Below the pieces are notes generated by a model. That model was not told the DNA's origin, searched no databases, and worked only from the letters and a program-made list of their open reading frames with translations. DNA of 64,000 bases. Origin: Lachnospiraceae bacterium. Its GTDB lineage: Bacteria > Bacillota > Clostridia > Lachnospirales > Lachnospiraceae. The stretch covers positions 1 through 64,000 of the forward strand of contig JAFRSU010000076.1 of NCBI GenBank assembly GCA_017427415.1, written 5' to 3'. A program made the position numbers and the translations under genes. This document shows positions 1-8,791 of the stretch, piece after piece. Each line of letters opens with the position of its first letter. Within the stretch, counting starts at the first letter, position 1.

Positions 1-11
1 AAAAAGAGGCA

Positions 12-50
12 GGGAAGGACAATAAAAATATCCTTCCCTTTATTATTTTT
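12..50. terminator. Intrinsic terminator of an upstream gene
   Basis: GGGAAGGA (12-19) and TCCTTCCC (31-38) form a perfect 8-bp stem followed by a T-rich tract. It probably ends a gene lying before the window. Confidence 0.6.
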
Positions 51-60
51 ACATATAAAT

Positions 61-112
61 AAGCCCCCACTAAAAGCCCCCACGGAATGCCCCCACGGAA
101 AGACCCCACTAA
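61..112. repeat. Four 13-bp tandem repeats rich in CCCCCAC
   Basis: Four consecutive 13-mers (61-73, 74-86, 87-99, 100-112) share the core GCCCCCAC, written ACCCCAC in the last, followed by TAA or GGA. A fifth partial CCCCAC lies at about 119-124. No gene covers the stretch. The rest of the 327-base gap holds only the terminator at 12-50 and a candidate promoter at 212-240. Confidence 0.75.
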
Positions 113-211
113 AGGGTGACCCCACAAAACTTTGGATTACCCGTATTTTGCGTTATGGCAGACGGGGTTTTTGTTATGTGGTCATATTTTACAGGTCACC
201 AAGAAAAAACA

Positions 212-240
212 TGGACACTGCTCACGGTTTATGGTAAAAT
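212..240 (+). promoter_or_regulatory. Candidate sigma-A promoter for the HAD gene
   Basis: TGGACA (212-217), a 17-nt spacer and TAAAAT (235-240) each differ from consensus at one position. It lies 88 nt before the start of the HAD hydrolase. Confidence 0.4.
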
Positions 241-327
241 AAGGCTTTAGAGGGCCTCTGTGTATACAAGGCGGAGGCAGATACAGAAGGACAAAATACC
301 AATAAGGTAATACGGTAATACAAATAT

Positions 328-1041
328 ATGGATACAGATATAAAAACAATTATTTTCGATATGGACGGTGTCCTGTTCGACTCGGAAAGCCTGGATAAAA
401 AGGCGTGGATAGAGCTGGCCGGGGAGTATGGTATAAAGGATATCATGTCGGCTTTCAGGGAGTGCATAGGTACCCCTGATTACAATATCATAAGTGTACT
501 GGACAGATATATAGAAAAGAGCAGGCAGGAAGGATGCACAGGCAGCAGATCCTTAGATGACCTTACCGGAGAAAGATTCCGAAAAGAGACCTTAGATATC
601 TTCGACAGATTCGTAGAGGAGCAGGGGATGCCGCTTAAGTACTATGCGGCAGAGTGCCTCTCAAGCCTTAAGGCAAAGGGATATAAGCTGGGATTAGCAT
701 CGTCTACGCCTGTAGAGCGTGTGGTGCCGCAGCTTACAGTCACAGGGCTTATCGGATACTTTGATGATGTAGTCGGCGGTGGTATGTATAAAAAGGGTAA
801 ACCGGACCCGGAGGTATTTTTACTCAGCTGCGACAGGCTCGGCGGAAAGCCGGCGGAGACCATAGTGATAGAAGACTCATATAATGGTATCAGGGCAGCA
901 TATGCTGCAGGCATGAGACCTGTCATGGTACCGGACCTTATCATGCCTGATGACGAGATGAGGGAAAAAGCCTGGAAGATATTTGAGAATCTTAAAGAAG
1001 TGGACGAATTTCTGTCTGCGAAGCAGACTGATGAGGTGTGA
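328..1041 (+). CDS. HAD-superfamily hydrolase, beta-phosphoglucomutase-like
   Basis: A 237-aa cytoplasmic phosphatase or phosphomutase of the HAD superfamily. Motif I is at residues 11-16 (DMDGVL, with D11 and D13 as nucleophile and acid). Motif II is in LASSTP, a lysine follows in KKGKPDPEVF, and motif IV is VIEDSYNG. The inserted helical cap between motifs I and II is the C1 type seen in phosphoglycolate phosphatases and beta-phosphoglucomutases. The substrate cannot be read from sequence. The ATG has only a weak ribosome site (AAGGTAA). The last nine residues (LSAKQTDEV) and the stop codon come from a dispersed repeat that also occurs at 8657-8687, so the natural C-terminus was probably replaced. 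Confidence 0.85.
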   Translation: MDTDIKTIIFDMDGVLFDSESLDKKAWIELAGEYGIKDIMSAFRECIGTPDYNIISVLDRYIEKSRQEGCTGSRSLDDLTGERFRKETLDIFDRFVEEQGMPLKYYAAECLSSLKAKGYKLGLASSTPVERVVPQLTVTGLIGYFDDVVGGGMYKKGKPDPEVFLLSCDRLGGKPAETIVIEDSYNGIRAAYAAGMRPVMVPDLIMPDDEMREKAWKIFENLKEVDEFLSAKQTDEV

Positions 1042-1042
1042 T
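1012..1042 (+). repeat. Dispersed palindromic repeat, copy A
   Basis: This 31-bp sequence is identical to 8657-8687. It contains a GTCTGC/GCAGAC hairpin followed by TGATGAGGTG. Here it forms the last codons and the stop of the HAD gene. Confidence 0.8.
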
Positions 1043-1098
1043 TACTGACCAAAAGCCTGAAACAAAAAGAAAAAATATATAATTCATAGGAGGGGCGT

Positions 1099-2130
1099 AT
1101 GAAAGAATGGAAAGGTTACAGAAGGGGTGTTAACATCGGAGGATGGCTGTCACAGTGCATACATACATATGAGCATTATGACAGGTTCGTAAGCGAGGCT
1201 GATTTTAAAAATATCAGCAGCTGGGGACTTGACCATGTGAGGATCCCCGTAGATTATAATCTCATAGAGGATGAGAAAGGCAATTACATTGAGAAAGGCT
1301 TCGGATATATTGCCAAGGCTATAGAGTGGTGTAAAAACAGCGGACTCAATATGATACTTGATATCCATAAGACCTATGGTTTCTCATTTGATAAGGGTGA
1401 GAGGGAGAGCGGATTTTTCGAGAATCCTTCCAGCCAGGAACGCTTTATAAGAATGTGGGAGAACCTGGCTGAGCGTTACGGCAACATAGGTGAGAGTGTG
1501 GCATTTGAGCTGTTAAACGAAGTTACCGACCAGGCATTTATCACTACATGGAATGATATCGTAAAAAGATGCATCATAAGGATCAGAAAGATAGCTCCAA
1601 AGGTAAAGATACTGGTAGGCAGCTACTGGAACAACCATGTATCGGCAGTAAAGGACCTTGATCCTCCTTATGATGAGAACATCATTTACAACTTCCATTG
1701 TTATGAGCCTCTTATCTTTACACATCAGGGTGCGGGCTGGATTGATGTTATGCCTCGTGATTTCAGAATGAACTTTAAGAAGACTTATAAGGAATACAAG
1801 GACCTCTGCCGTCCCATAAGTGAGTACTGGGCTAGGGATTTCTTCGTTCCTACTAAGGAAGATGATGTGATCGACAGCAAATATTTTGAGAAGATGTTTG
1901 AAAGTGCCATTAAGACCGCTCAGGAAAGAGATGTTGCTCTGTACTGCGGCGAGTACGGTGTTATAGATCTGGCTACACCTGAGGATGCACTCGAATGGTA
2001 CAAGACGATCAATCCTATATTTGAAAAATACGGTATAGGCCGTGCAGCATGGTCATACAAGAGCATGAACTTCGGATTATGTGAGGATAGACTTGCAGGT
2101 ATCAGAAGTGAGCTTTTAAAAGTAATGTAA
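1099..2130 (+). CDS. Glycoside hydrolase family 5 enzyme, cytoplasmic
   Basis: A 343-aa beta-glycanase or beta-glucosidase of the GH5 (clan A) type. N140-E141 in FELLNEV supplies the acid/base, E285 in CGEYGV is the likely nucleophile, and H200 and Y202 in NFHCYEP are the usual active-site pair. The N-terminal GVNIGGWL motif is typical of the exo-1,3-glucanase and cellulase branch. There is no signal peptide, so it probably acts on imported oligosaccharides. The start follows a strong AGGAGGGG site. It stands alone, 57 nt after the HAD gene. Exact substrate (cello-, manno- or laminari-oligosaccharide) is not decidable here. Confidence 0.88.
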   Translation: MKEWKGYRRGVNIGGWLSQCIHTYEHYDRFVSEADFKNISSWGLDHVRIPVDYNLIEDEKGNYIEKGFGYIAKAIEWCKNSGLNMILDIHKTYGFSFDKGERESGFFENPSSQERFIRMWENLAERYGNIGESVAFELLNEVTDQAFITTWNDIVKRCIIRIRKIAPKVKILVGSYWNNHVSAVKDLDPPYDENIIYNFHCYEPLIFTHQGAGWIDVMPRDFRMNFKKTYKEYKDLCRPISEYWARDFFVPTKEDDVIDSKYFEKMFESAIKTAQERDVALYCGEYGVIDLATPEDALEWYKTINPIFEKYGIGRAAWSYKSMNFGLCEDRLAGIRSELLKVM

Positions 2131-2142
2131 TTTATTAGTAAA

Positions 2143-2184
2143 GGGGTCAGGTACCATTAAAAATATTTAATGGTACCTGACCCC
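2143..2184. repeat. Perfect 19-bp palindrome between convergent genes
   Basis: The arms GGGGTCAGGTACCATTAAA (2143-2161) and its complement (2166-2184) are separated by 4 nt. There is no T-tract. It lies between the stops of the GH5 and S66 genes and resembles the GGGGTCAGGT palindromes that accompany REP-associated transposases in other bacteria (from memory). It may also act as a two-way terminator or stabiliser. Confidence 0.8.
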
Positions 2185-2191
2185 AATATTA

Positions 2192-3244
2192 TTAGTTTAA
2201 AATATATTCTATTTCTAAGTGGTTGCCTGAGATACTGATATCGGCCATGGCTCCGGAGATGACCGGTATCTGCGGCGGCAGATGTCCCAGATCGGCATCG
2301 AAGAGTATCGGTACGTTTTTACTCTTTAGGATGTTCAGTACTGCATCGTATGTATCAAGTCCCATGACGGATTCATTGTAGTGCATGGGACGTCCGATGA
2401 TAAAGCCTTTTGTGTACTCAAACCAGCCTGCACTCTCAAGCTGCCAGATGGCACGGAAGATGGAGAGAGGGTTGAGGTCACATGATTCCAAGTACCAGAT
2501 GATACCGTCGTCTTTATATCTCTCTGTAAAATCCTTCACCTTATCATATTTTGTGCCGCACAGGCATACCAGTATATCTAAGCATCCGCCTATCATGCGT
2601 CCTGAGATGCTGCACTTGGGACATTCGGTCTCCTTATAAAATTTCCCGTCTATAAAAAGCTTCTGACTGTAGGCTTCGGTCGCATTTACCGTAGCCAGCG
2701 GTGCCTCTTCTGTAGCCTTGCCCTCTATCTCCCATGCGGGGTAGTTGGAGAATTTGAGCTTCTCACCCGACAGCAGCTTAAAAGTATCATTTAAGTACTC
2801 GTGCGGAGGCTGCATACCGAACGATGATGCGCAGGGTCCGTATATGGCTGCCGTATCACACAGGGTAGGCAGGGTGAATGTGAGATTGGTGTTATCGGAG
2901 TAACCGAGGAACCACTTTGGTCTAGCTGTCCGTATCGCATCAAAATCAACATAGCCTAAGTCCTCGCACATGGTCTCTCCGCCGCCGACGGATATGATGC
3001 ATTCGCTTTTGTCATTGGTGAAAAAGTCATTTATCTCAGCGCCGCAGGCAGCAGCGTCCGTGCTTTTACCTATGCCGTCGCTCTTATATACATTAGGACC
3101 GGTGACTGTCCGGTAGCCTTTTTCTTCAAAATAGTGCAGTGCTGACTTAAATCTGGAAAAATAAGGCTCTATGGAGCCGCACCCGAAGGACGGGGCTATA
3201 AATCCGATCCTATTACCCTGCTTGATAAATTCGGGATATCTCAT
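2192..3244 (-). CDS. S66-family peptidase (LD-carboxypeptidase / MccF-like)
   Basis: A serine peptidase of family S66, which holds LD-carboxypeptidases that trim murein peptides and MccF, which cleaves microcin C-type toxins. From the chosen start it has 350 residues. The nucleophile is S116 in LGYSDNT, after the N-terminal IGFIAPS strand and the VGGGETM loop. The partner Glu and His probably lie in WYLESCD and RPMHYNE. The start is set at 3244 because GGAGG sits 7 nt upstream; the reading frame extends 18 codons further without a ribosome site. No signal peptide, so a cytoplasmic role in peptide recycling or toxin immunity is likely. Confidence 0.85.
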   Translation of the reverse strand: MRYPEFIKQGNRIGFIAPSFGCGSIEPYFSRFKSALHYFEEKGYRTVTGPNVYKSDGIGKSTDAAACGAEINDFFTNDKSECIISVGGGETMCEDLGYVDFDAIRTARPKWFLGYSDNTNLTFTLPTLCDTAAIYGPCASSFGMQPPHEYLNDTFKLLSGEKLKFSNYPAWEIEGKATEEAPLATVNATEAYSQKLFIDGKFYKETECPKCSISGRMIGGCLDILVCLCGTKYDKVKDFTERYKDDGIIWYLESCDLNPLSIFRAIWQLESAGWFEYTKGFIIGRPMHYNESVMGLDTYDAVLNILKSKNVPILFDADLGHLPPQIPVISGAMADISISGNHLEIEYILN

Positions 3245-3311
3245 ATGAAGACCTCCAAGTTTACAGAAAAATCTTTGATAATAATAAAAGTGTATCATAT
3301 AAAAGTCTTAT

Positions 3312-3340
3312 TTGCAATAATCGGCATATTATTGTATAAT
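3312..3340 (+). promoter_or_regulatory. Candidate sigma-A promoter
   Basis: TTGCAA (3312-3317), 17 nt, TATAAT (3335-3340). It lies 37 nt before the start of the gene at 3378. Confidence 0.6.
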
Positions 3341-3377
3341 AGATATACCTTAATAATATAAAAAGGAGGGCAAAGAT

Positions 3378-4409
3378 ATGGCAGCGAAAAAATCAAGTAA
3401 GAAGCCGGTCATCGGTATATTTGTCGTAGTACTTATCATAGCTTTGTTTCTGCTTTTTAAACAAATGGGAAACAAGGTGACGTTAAGTGCGGAAGGCCTG
3501 ATAGGGAATACGGCGGGTAACCTGTATAACGGCGGGCTTTTCTGCGAATATGAGGGCAGGATATATTTCAGCAATCCGGATGATGATTATGCATTGTATT
3601 CCATGAAGACTGACCTGTCAGACCTTAAAAAGCTGTATAATGACTATGCCAGATATATAAATGTAGACGAGAACTATGTGTATTATACACGTATGAACAA
3701 TAAAAAGACCACTCAGACACAGAGCAAGCTGGTCGCATACCATACGGGTATATACAGGATGAGCAAGACCGGTAAGAATCTCAAGGCCATCACCACGGAT
3801 CCTTGCGGAAGCTTGCTGCTGTATGATAATAAAGTCTACTATCAGACATATGCGAAAAATAACAACAAGCAGCTCGTTATAGCCAGGTCGGATATAGACG
3901 GCAGCAATACGGTAGAGCTTATCACAGACGATGCTCCGGCGGTATCCGTCTATGAAGGAAATATCTATTATTCGGGTAAGCTCCGTGACCAGAACGTACA
4001 TGAAGTAAATGCATTAGGAGAGGATAACGTATATATGTCCACAAAGGCATATATGCCTATCGTTACAAAAGAAGGTACCTATTATGTATCCACCATGGAC
4101 GGCTACAAGCTGTACCTTACAGGTGCGGACGGGAGCAGTGAGATACTTGTTGAAAAGCCGGTATCCTGGTATAATCTCACTGCGGACGGGAGATATATTT
4201 TTTACAGCTGCGACGAGAAGGATACGCCTGCCATCTATATGCTTGACAGGAGTAACGGAGCAACAGAGAAAATATCCGCAGGTAATTTCAAGTGGATAAA
4301 CATAGCGGGAGGATATTGTTTCTTCTTTGATTTTTCGAGTGAACGTGCATATGCATATGATTATGAGAAAAAAGTACTGAATTTCTTTAATCCGTCAGCA
4401 TTGAAGTGA
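3378..4409 (+). CDS. Membrane-anchored DUF5050-like beta-propeller protein
   Basis: A 343-aa protein with a short basic N-terminus, one membrane helix at about residues 10-27, and a large extracytoplasmic part. That part is built of repeated 40-50-residue units with motifs such as GRIYFSN, ENYVYYTR, NKVYYQTY and GNIYYSG, typical of DUF5050 propeller domains in clostridial surface proteins. The ribosome site AAAGGAGGG is strong. The next gene (SH3 protein) starts 28 nt downstream and is probably co-transcribed, suggesting a cell-envelope role. Function unknown. Confidence 0.7.
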   Translation: MAAKKSSKKPVIGIFVVVLIIALFLLFKQMGNKVTLSAEGLIGNTAGNLYNGGLFCEYEGRIYFSNPDDDYALYSMKTDLSDLKKLYNDYARYINVDENYVYYTRMNNKKTTQTQSKLVAYHTGIYRMSKTGKNLKAITTDPCGSLLLYDNKVYYQTYAKNNNKQLVIARSDIDGSNTVELITDDAPAVSVYEGNIYYSGKLRDQNVHEVNALGEDNVYMSTKAYMPIVTKEGTYYVSTMDGYKLYLTGADGSSEILVEKPVSWYNLTADGRYIFYSCDEKDTPAIYMLDRSNGATEKISAGNFKWINIAGGYCFFFDFSSERAYAYDYEKKVLNFFNPSALK

Positions 4410-4436
4410 CGTAGTTAAATCGGAAAGGAAAATGTA

Positions 4437-5165
4437 TTGTATATGAAACACAGATATCGTCTGGTATCAGGCCTTGTTTTGGCGGTCTTAGCCATAGTCT
4501 GGGTGGTGTTCCTCACTTTAAATGAGGATAAGGGATCACCTTCGGGGACTAAGGATACCATGGTAACACAGTTAAACAGCATAAAAGATAAAATAAAAGA
4601 GCAGGAGGTTAACGCGGTTACTCCCACAGCGGAGCCTACGGATACCCCTTCAGTCACTCCGGAACCGACTGACGCGCCAGTGACACCGGCTCCCACACCC
4701 ATAGTACTTCCGGAGTACACCAAGTTTGATTATATCCTTGCGAATGTCAATGAAAAGATGAACGTAAGAGAGGGTGCCGGACAGAACAAGAAGGTAGTGG
4801 GTTCGCTTCCTGCCAACGGATACGGAAAAGTCATAGAACGTGGCACGGAGTGGTTTAAGATCAAGTCGGGTGATGTGACGGGATATGTTTCCACACAGTA
4901 CATACTTACCGATACCGAAGCCATTAACAAGATGAGAGAGCTTGATGCCTTAAAGCTTACCATCACGGGAAAGGATGTAAATGTGAGGACCGAGCCCAAT
5001 ACCACCTGTGAGATCAAGCTGCAGGCTAAAAACGGAGCGGTATATGATTATTATCCCGAGTTCTCTACCCAGCTGTTCTATGCGATCCTTATAGACGGTG
5101 AGATATGTTATGTCTCCAACAGCTATTCGGAAGTAACGATAAAGCTGGAGACGGCCAAAAAGTGA
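4437..5165 (+). CDS. Membrane-anchored protein with two bacterial SH3 domains
   Basis: About 242 aa with one N-terminal membrane helix (residues 8-27), a Thr/Pro/Glu-rich stalk (about 60-95), and two bacterial SH3 domains: one containing MNVREGAGQNKKVVGSL and TEWFKIK, the other VNVRTEPNTTCE. Such domains bind cell-wall peptides, so the protein likely sits outside the membrane in contact with peptidoglycan. The TTG at 4437 is best spaced from AAAGGA; the ATG at 4443 is the alternative start. It follows the DUF5050-like gene directly. Confidence 0.75.
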   Translation: MYMKHRYRLVSGLVLAVLAIVWVVFLTLNEDKGSPSGTKDTMVTQLNSIKDKIKEQEVNAVTPTAEPTDTPSVTPEPTDAPVTPAPTPIVLPEYTKFDYILANVNEKMNVREGAGQNKKVVGSLPANGYGKVIERGTEWFKIKSGDVTGYVSTQYILTDTEAINKMRELDALKLTITGKDVNVRTEPNTTCEIKLQAKNGAVYDYYPEFSTQLFYAILIDGEICYVSNSYSEVTIKLETAKK

Positions 5166-5204
5166 TAAAAACAAGGGCAGATTTTTAATGCCATTGAGTT
5201 ACAT

Positions 5205-5678
5205 TTATTTCTCTTTCAACAGGCATACCGCCTGGGATGCGATACCAAGGCCTTCACCGGTGAAGCCGAGCCCTTCTTCGGTGGTGGCCTTTACATTTAT
5301 ACGGCTAAGCTCAATACCGAGTGCTACGGCTATGTTTTTCCTCATTTCGGGTATGTGGGGGGACAGCTTCGGCCTCTGCGCTACAATAGTAGAATCGATA
5401 TTTTCCACGGAATATCCCGCATCATCTAAAAGTGATGCTACCCTCTTTAACAGCTCTATACTTGATATGTCCTTGTACTGCATATCATTGTCCGGAAAAT
5501 GCTTTCCGATGTCACCGAGTGCTGCGGCACCGAGCAGTGCATCCATGATGGCATGCACAAGCACATCGGCATCCGAATGTCCGAGCAGTCCTTTTTCGTA
5601 TTCTATTTCTACTCCGCCCAAGATAAGTTTCCTGTTTTCCGTCAGACGGTGAACGTCATATCCTGTTCCTATTCTCAT
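5205..5678 (-). CDS. ispF: 2-C-methyl-D-erythritol 2,4-cyclodiphosphate synthase
   Basis: IspF makes the cyclic diphosphate in the MEP isoprenoid pathway. The 157-residue length is exactly the family size. The motifs are clear: GTGYDVHR at the N-terminus with metal ligands D8 and H10, [10 protein letters not shown] with the third ligand His, GDIGKHFPD, and the C-terminal [13 protein letters not shown]. The start is supported by AAAGGAG 6 nt upstream. It stands alone, convergent with the SH3 gene. The other MEP genes are not in the window. Confidence 0.96.
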   Translation of the reverse strand: MRIGTGYDVHRLTENRKLILGGVEIEYEKGLLGHSDADVLVHAIMDALLGAAALGDIGKHFPDNDMQYKDISSIELLKRVASLLDDAGYSVENIDSTIVAQRPKLSPHIPEMRKNIAVALGIELSRINVKATTEEGLGFTGEGLGIASQAVCLLKEK

Positions 5679-5789
5679 GGCTTCTCCTTTATCATACCGG
5701 TCTGTCCGCCGGGGTTATTCCGAACGTCATCTAAAGTATATATTAAAACCGGTTTTTTATCAAACTTTTTTTGATATACAAAATTTTAC

Positions 5790-5818
5790 TTGACGCGGGC
5801 CCTTAAGATGAGTATACT
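5790..5818 (+). promoter_or_regulatory. Sigma-A promoter of the ArsB/NhaD-type gene
   Basis: TTGACG (5790-5795), a 17-nt spacer and TATACT (5813-5818). It lies 70 nt before the GTG start at 5888. Confidence 0.65.
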
Positions 5819-5887
5819 ATCAAACTTGGTGGTTTGTTTTTAAGTAATCGGTTTTGAACAGTATCTATATACTGACCGGAGGATAAA

Positions 5888-7189
5888 GTGGAAACAGCAG
5901 TCGGTATCTCGGCGGTCACATGTGCGGGGTTGCTTACCTCGATACTTGTGAAACCGTCGGTGAACGTTAAAAAACATAATATAAGCATATATTGGATGGT
6001 AGTATTGGCAGGTGCTGTAGCGTTACTGCTTACCCGCAGCATATCCTTAGAAGAGGTTATAGCCGGGCTTACAGCGGACACTGCGGTCAATCCCTTAAAG
6101 ATCCTGGTACTGTTTTTCTCGATGTCGGTACTTTCGGTCTTTCTGGATGAGGTCGGATTTTTCAGATATATGGCATGCTTTACGCTGTCAAAGGCAAAAG
6201 CAAGCCAGAAAAAGATGTTTGTTTTTCTGTTTGTGATAGTATCTGTTCTTACGGTATTTACATCTAACGATATCATAATACTTACATTTACGCCGTTTAT
6301 CTGCTACTTTGCGAAGAATGCCGGGATAGATCCGACGCCTTACCTTTTCTGCGAACTGGTAGCTGCAAATACATGGTCAATGATGTTTGTTATAGGTAAT
6401 CCGACCAATATCTACCTGGCTACATCAAACAACATCACATTTATGGAATATTTTAAAGTGATGGCACTTCCCACGCTTGCTGCGGGGCTGGTCGCATTTG
6501 TTGTTTTGTATTTCCTGTTCAGAAAAAAACTCTCCCTTCCTCTTAAACCCAATAAGGCGGAAGAGAAGATAACCGATAAAAGACTGCTCGGCATAGGACT
6601 GATCCATCTTTCTTTATGCACCGTAATGCTTGTGATATCGGCATACATAAAGCTTGAGATGTGGCTTATCACTTTGGCGTTCGCATGTTCACTGTTTGTA
6701 TTCGATCTCCTCTACAGAGGTCTTTCGCATACACACGGAAATGAGCTTAAGGACTGCTTAAAGCGTGTCCCCTGGGAGATGATCCCGTTCATCATATCCA
6801 TGTTTGTAATCGTGCTTTCACTGGATAAATACGGAGTGACAGGCCGCATCAGCGAACTGCTGGAGTGCAGCCGTCCGGAGTTCTCCTACGGAACAGCGTC
6901 ATTCCTTACTGCAAATATGATAAATAACATCCCCATGAGCGTGCTGTTCTGTCCGGTTATCGGGAATGCTTCCGCAGCCATAACACAGCCGGCAGTATAT
7001 GCTGCCATAGTCGGGTCAAACCTCGGAGCCTTGCTTACACCTGTCGGTGCCTTGGCAGCGATCATGTGGAGTAACATCTTGAAGAAAAATCATGTGGCTT
7101 TCAGATATACTTCATATATCAAAAACGGTGTGATAGTATCTATACCGGCGTTGCTCGCGGCACTTTCGGTTTTGAGCCTGGGGTTATAG
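5888..7189 (+). CDS. ArsB/NhaD-type membrane transporter
   Basis: A 433-aa integral membrane protein with about eleven hydrophobic helices, of the ion-transporter superfamily that includes ArsB, NhaD and CitMHS. The two re-entrant signature loops are visible: TSNDIIILTFTPF near residue 120 and FVIGNPTNIYLA near 165, with the second half carrying TANMINNIPMSVLF and GSNLGALLTPVGALA. The start is GTG after GGAGG. The substrate (arsenite, Na+/H+ exchange or a dicarboxylate) cannot be settled; no ars genes are adjacent. Confidence 0.8.
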   Translation: METAVGISAVTCAGLLTSILVKPSVNVKKHNISIYWMVVLAGAVALLLTRSISLEEVIAGLTADTAVNPLKILVLFFSMSVLSVFLDEVGFFRYMACFTLSKAKASQKKMFVFLFVIVSVLTVFTSNDIIILTFTPFICYFAKNAGIDPTPYLFCELVAANTWSMMFVIGNPTNIYLATSNNITFMEYFKVMALPTLAAGLVAFVVLYFLFRKKLSLPLKPNKAEEKITDKRLLGIGLIHLSLCTVMLVISAYIKLEMWLITLAFACSLFVFDLLYRGLSHTHGNELKDCLKRVPWEMIPFIISMFVIVLSLDKYGVTGRISELLECSRPEFSYGTASFLTANMINNIPMSVLFCPVIGNASAAITQPAVYAAIVGSNLGALLTPVGALAAIMWSNILKKNHVAFRYTSYIKNGVIVSIPALLAALSVLSLGL

Positions 7190-7251
7190 GATATGCTTTA
7201 AGGATGCGCAGATAGAGATTTTGAGGTTATGTTAATAGTTTTAGAAAATAA

Positions 7252-7298
7252 AAAACACGTGCAGGATATATATGTCTTACACGTGTTTTATTTGTTTT
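7252..7298 (+). terminator. Intrinsic terminator after the transporter
   Basis: AAAACACGTG (7252-7261) pairs with CACGTGTTTT (7280-7289), followed by ATTTGTTTT. No gene is seen between here and the DegV stop at 7429. Confidence 0.7.
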
Positions 7299-7428
7299 AA
7301 GATCTTTCGCTGTCGCTTGGGATGATTGAAACCCGTATGACAGGAACCCGTCCGTAAGACAGGAGTCTGTTGGCCGGATTACGATGTGCCGGGAACTGAG
7401 TCAGATAAGGGGAACTGAATCAGCTATA

Positions 7429-8310
7429 TCAGGGAGTACGTTCCTTGCACATATAGAATATGGCGAGGAGTCCGGGACCGCAATGTGCGCCTATGACTAC
7501 TCCGAGTCCCTGAATGGAAAAACTCTTTATAGAGGGAAATTTCTCGAGGAGCTTACTCTTTACGTATTCTGCATCCTCCTCACAGTCTGCATGATTGATA
7601 AGGAATTCCACATCATCGGGTTTGCCGATCTCGTTTATGATCGAATCGATTATGGTATTGAGTGCTTTTTTACGTCCTCTTACCTTAGAGGATACTAAAA
7701 GTGTGCCTTCGTTCGGTACATATAATACAGGTTTGATGTTTAACAACGTACCTACCAGTGCAGCGGAGTTTGATACACGGCCTCCGCGCTTTAGATAACT
7801 TAAGTCATCAACGGTAAATCTGTGGGCGATACGGAACTTGTTGTCCTCGATCCACTTGACTGATTCTTCATAAGAAAAACCGGCTTCATAATTTTTGATG
7901 GCATTCATGACCAAAAGTCCGAGTCCGCCGGATACACAGCAGGTATCCACATAATCTATCGTTATATCGGGATATTTTGCCTTAAGCTCTTCGATAGCTT
8001 CCTCGGCAAACTTATGGGATGCGGACAGAGCCTTGGACATATCGAGGAAAATAATGTTCTTATTTTCTTTTTTGATAAGATCCTCAAAAAACTCTCTGTA
8101 AGCGTAAGTGTTGATAGCAGCGGTGGTGAGCAGTGCACCGTTTCTCATTTTTTTGTAGACTTCATGTCTGGTTGCTTCGCTGCAGTCATCATAATATACC
8201 GTCGCGTCAATAGTATATGAGTACTTGATGAAAGGTATGTTGTGCTCTGCCAGATATTCCTTGGTCAGATCACAGGTTGATGCTGTAGCGATCAGATAAT
8301 TTTGTTCCAT
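7429..8310 (-). CDS. DegV-family fatty-acid-binding protein
   Basis: A 293-aa DegV/FakB-type protein that binds a fatty acid and presents it to a DAK-type kinase (FakA) for incorporation into phospholipid. Hallmarks are the N-terminal ATASTCDLT loop (STCDL in place of the usual SSxDL), LLTTAAINT, the FLDMSKALSASH segment, FTVDDLSYLKRGGRVS, and the C-terminal VIGAHCGPG. The ribosome site GGAGAAGGA supports the ATG. It stands alone on the minus strand. No FakA gene is in the window. Confidence 0.92.
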   Translation of the reverse strand: MEQNYLIATASTCDLTKEYLAEHNIPFIKYSYTIDATVYYDDCSEATRHEVYKKMRNGALLTTAAINTYAYREFFEDLIKKENKNIIFLDMSKALSASHKFAEEAIEELKAKYPDITIDYVDTCCVSGGLGLLVMNAIKNYEAGFSYEESVKWIEDNKFRIAHRFTVDDLSYLKRGGRVSNSAALVGTLLNIKPVLYVPNEGTLLVSSKVRGRKKALNTIIDSIINEIGKPDDVEFLINHADCEEDAEYVKSKLLEKFPSIKSFSIQGLGVVIGAHCGPGLLAIFYMCKERTP

Positions 8311-8599
8311 TTTCCTTCTCCATATAGTTTGATAACCGGGCAGCCTATTTAAAGTTTGGCAGCAGGTCGCTCCGGTCCGTCAGAATATGCGGGCATATTC
8401 CGATATTTATATTATAATGTATCCGGATTAAAAAGAAAAGAAAATTTTTTATCATTTATAGTTAAAAATTTGGCTTTTACGGCAGAAAGAGAATTAAAAT
8501 CACATAAGGTAAAAAAAGAGTAGATTTTATTTGTACAAAGTGCTATAATATAAATTTGTGGGGCTTTATCCGAGACTACTGAAGGGTATTTTGAGGCAG

Positions 8600-8687
8600 A
8601 TCAAGGCTTCCCATTGAGGGGAAGACCACAAATCAAGGCTTCCCCTTGAGGGGAAGCTGTCTGCGAAGCAGACTGATGAGGTGTGAT
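8600..8687 (+). repeat. Hairpin repeat pair plus dispersed repeat copy B in the pnp leader
   Basis: Two 25-bp copies (8600-8624, 8632-8656; 24 of 25 identical) each carry a CTTCCC..TTGA..GGGGAAG hairpin. The second runs into the 31-bp sequence (8657-8687) that also ends the HAD gene at 1012-1042. This is a clostridial-type intergenic repeat. The rest of the 8311-8791 gap shows only a possible TATAAT at 8544-8549 without a good -35. Confidence 0.8.
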
Positions 8688-8791
8688 CCTGAAAGTGTCC
8701 TTCAGTTGTTTCGGAGCCCCCGTGAAACTATAAAGTGCGGATGGTTTGCGAATATTTTCGAACATCCGGGAGTACAAAACGGAGGAAAAAA

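Noticed and set aside
5188..5652. 154-aa ORF antisense to ispF
   Set aside because: IspF on the minus strand has full family motifs and a ribosome site; this frame has neither.
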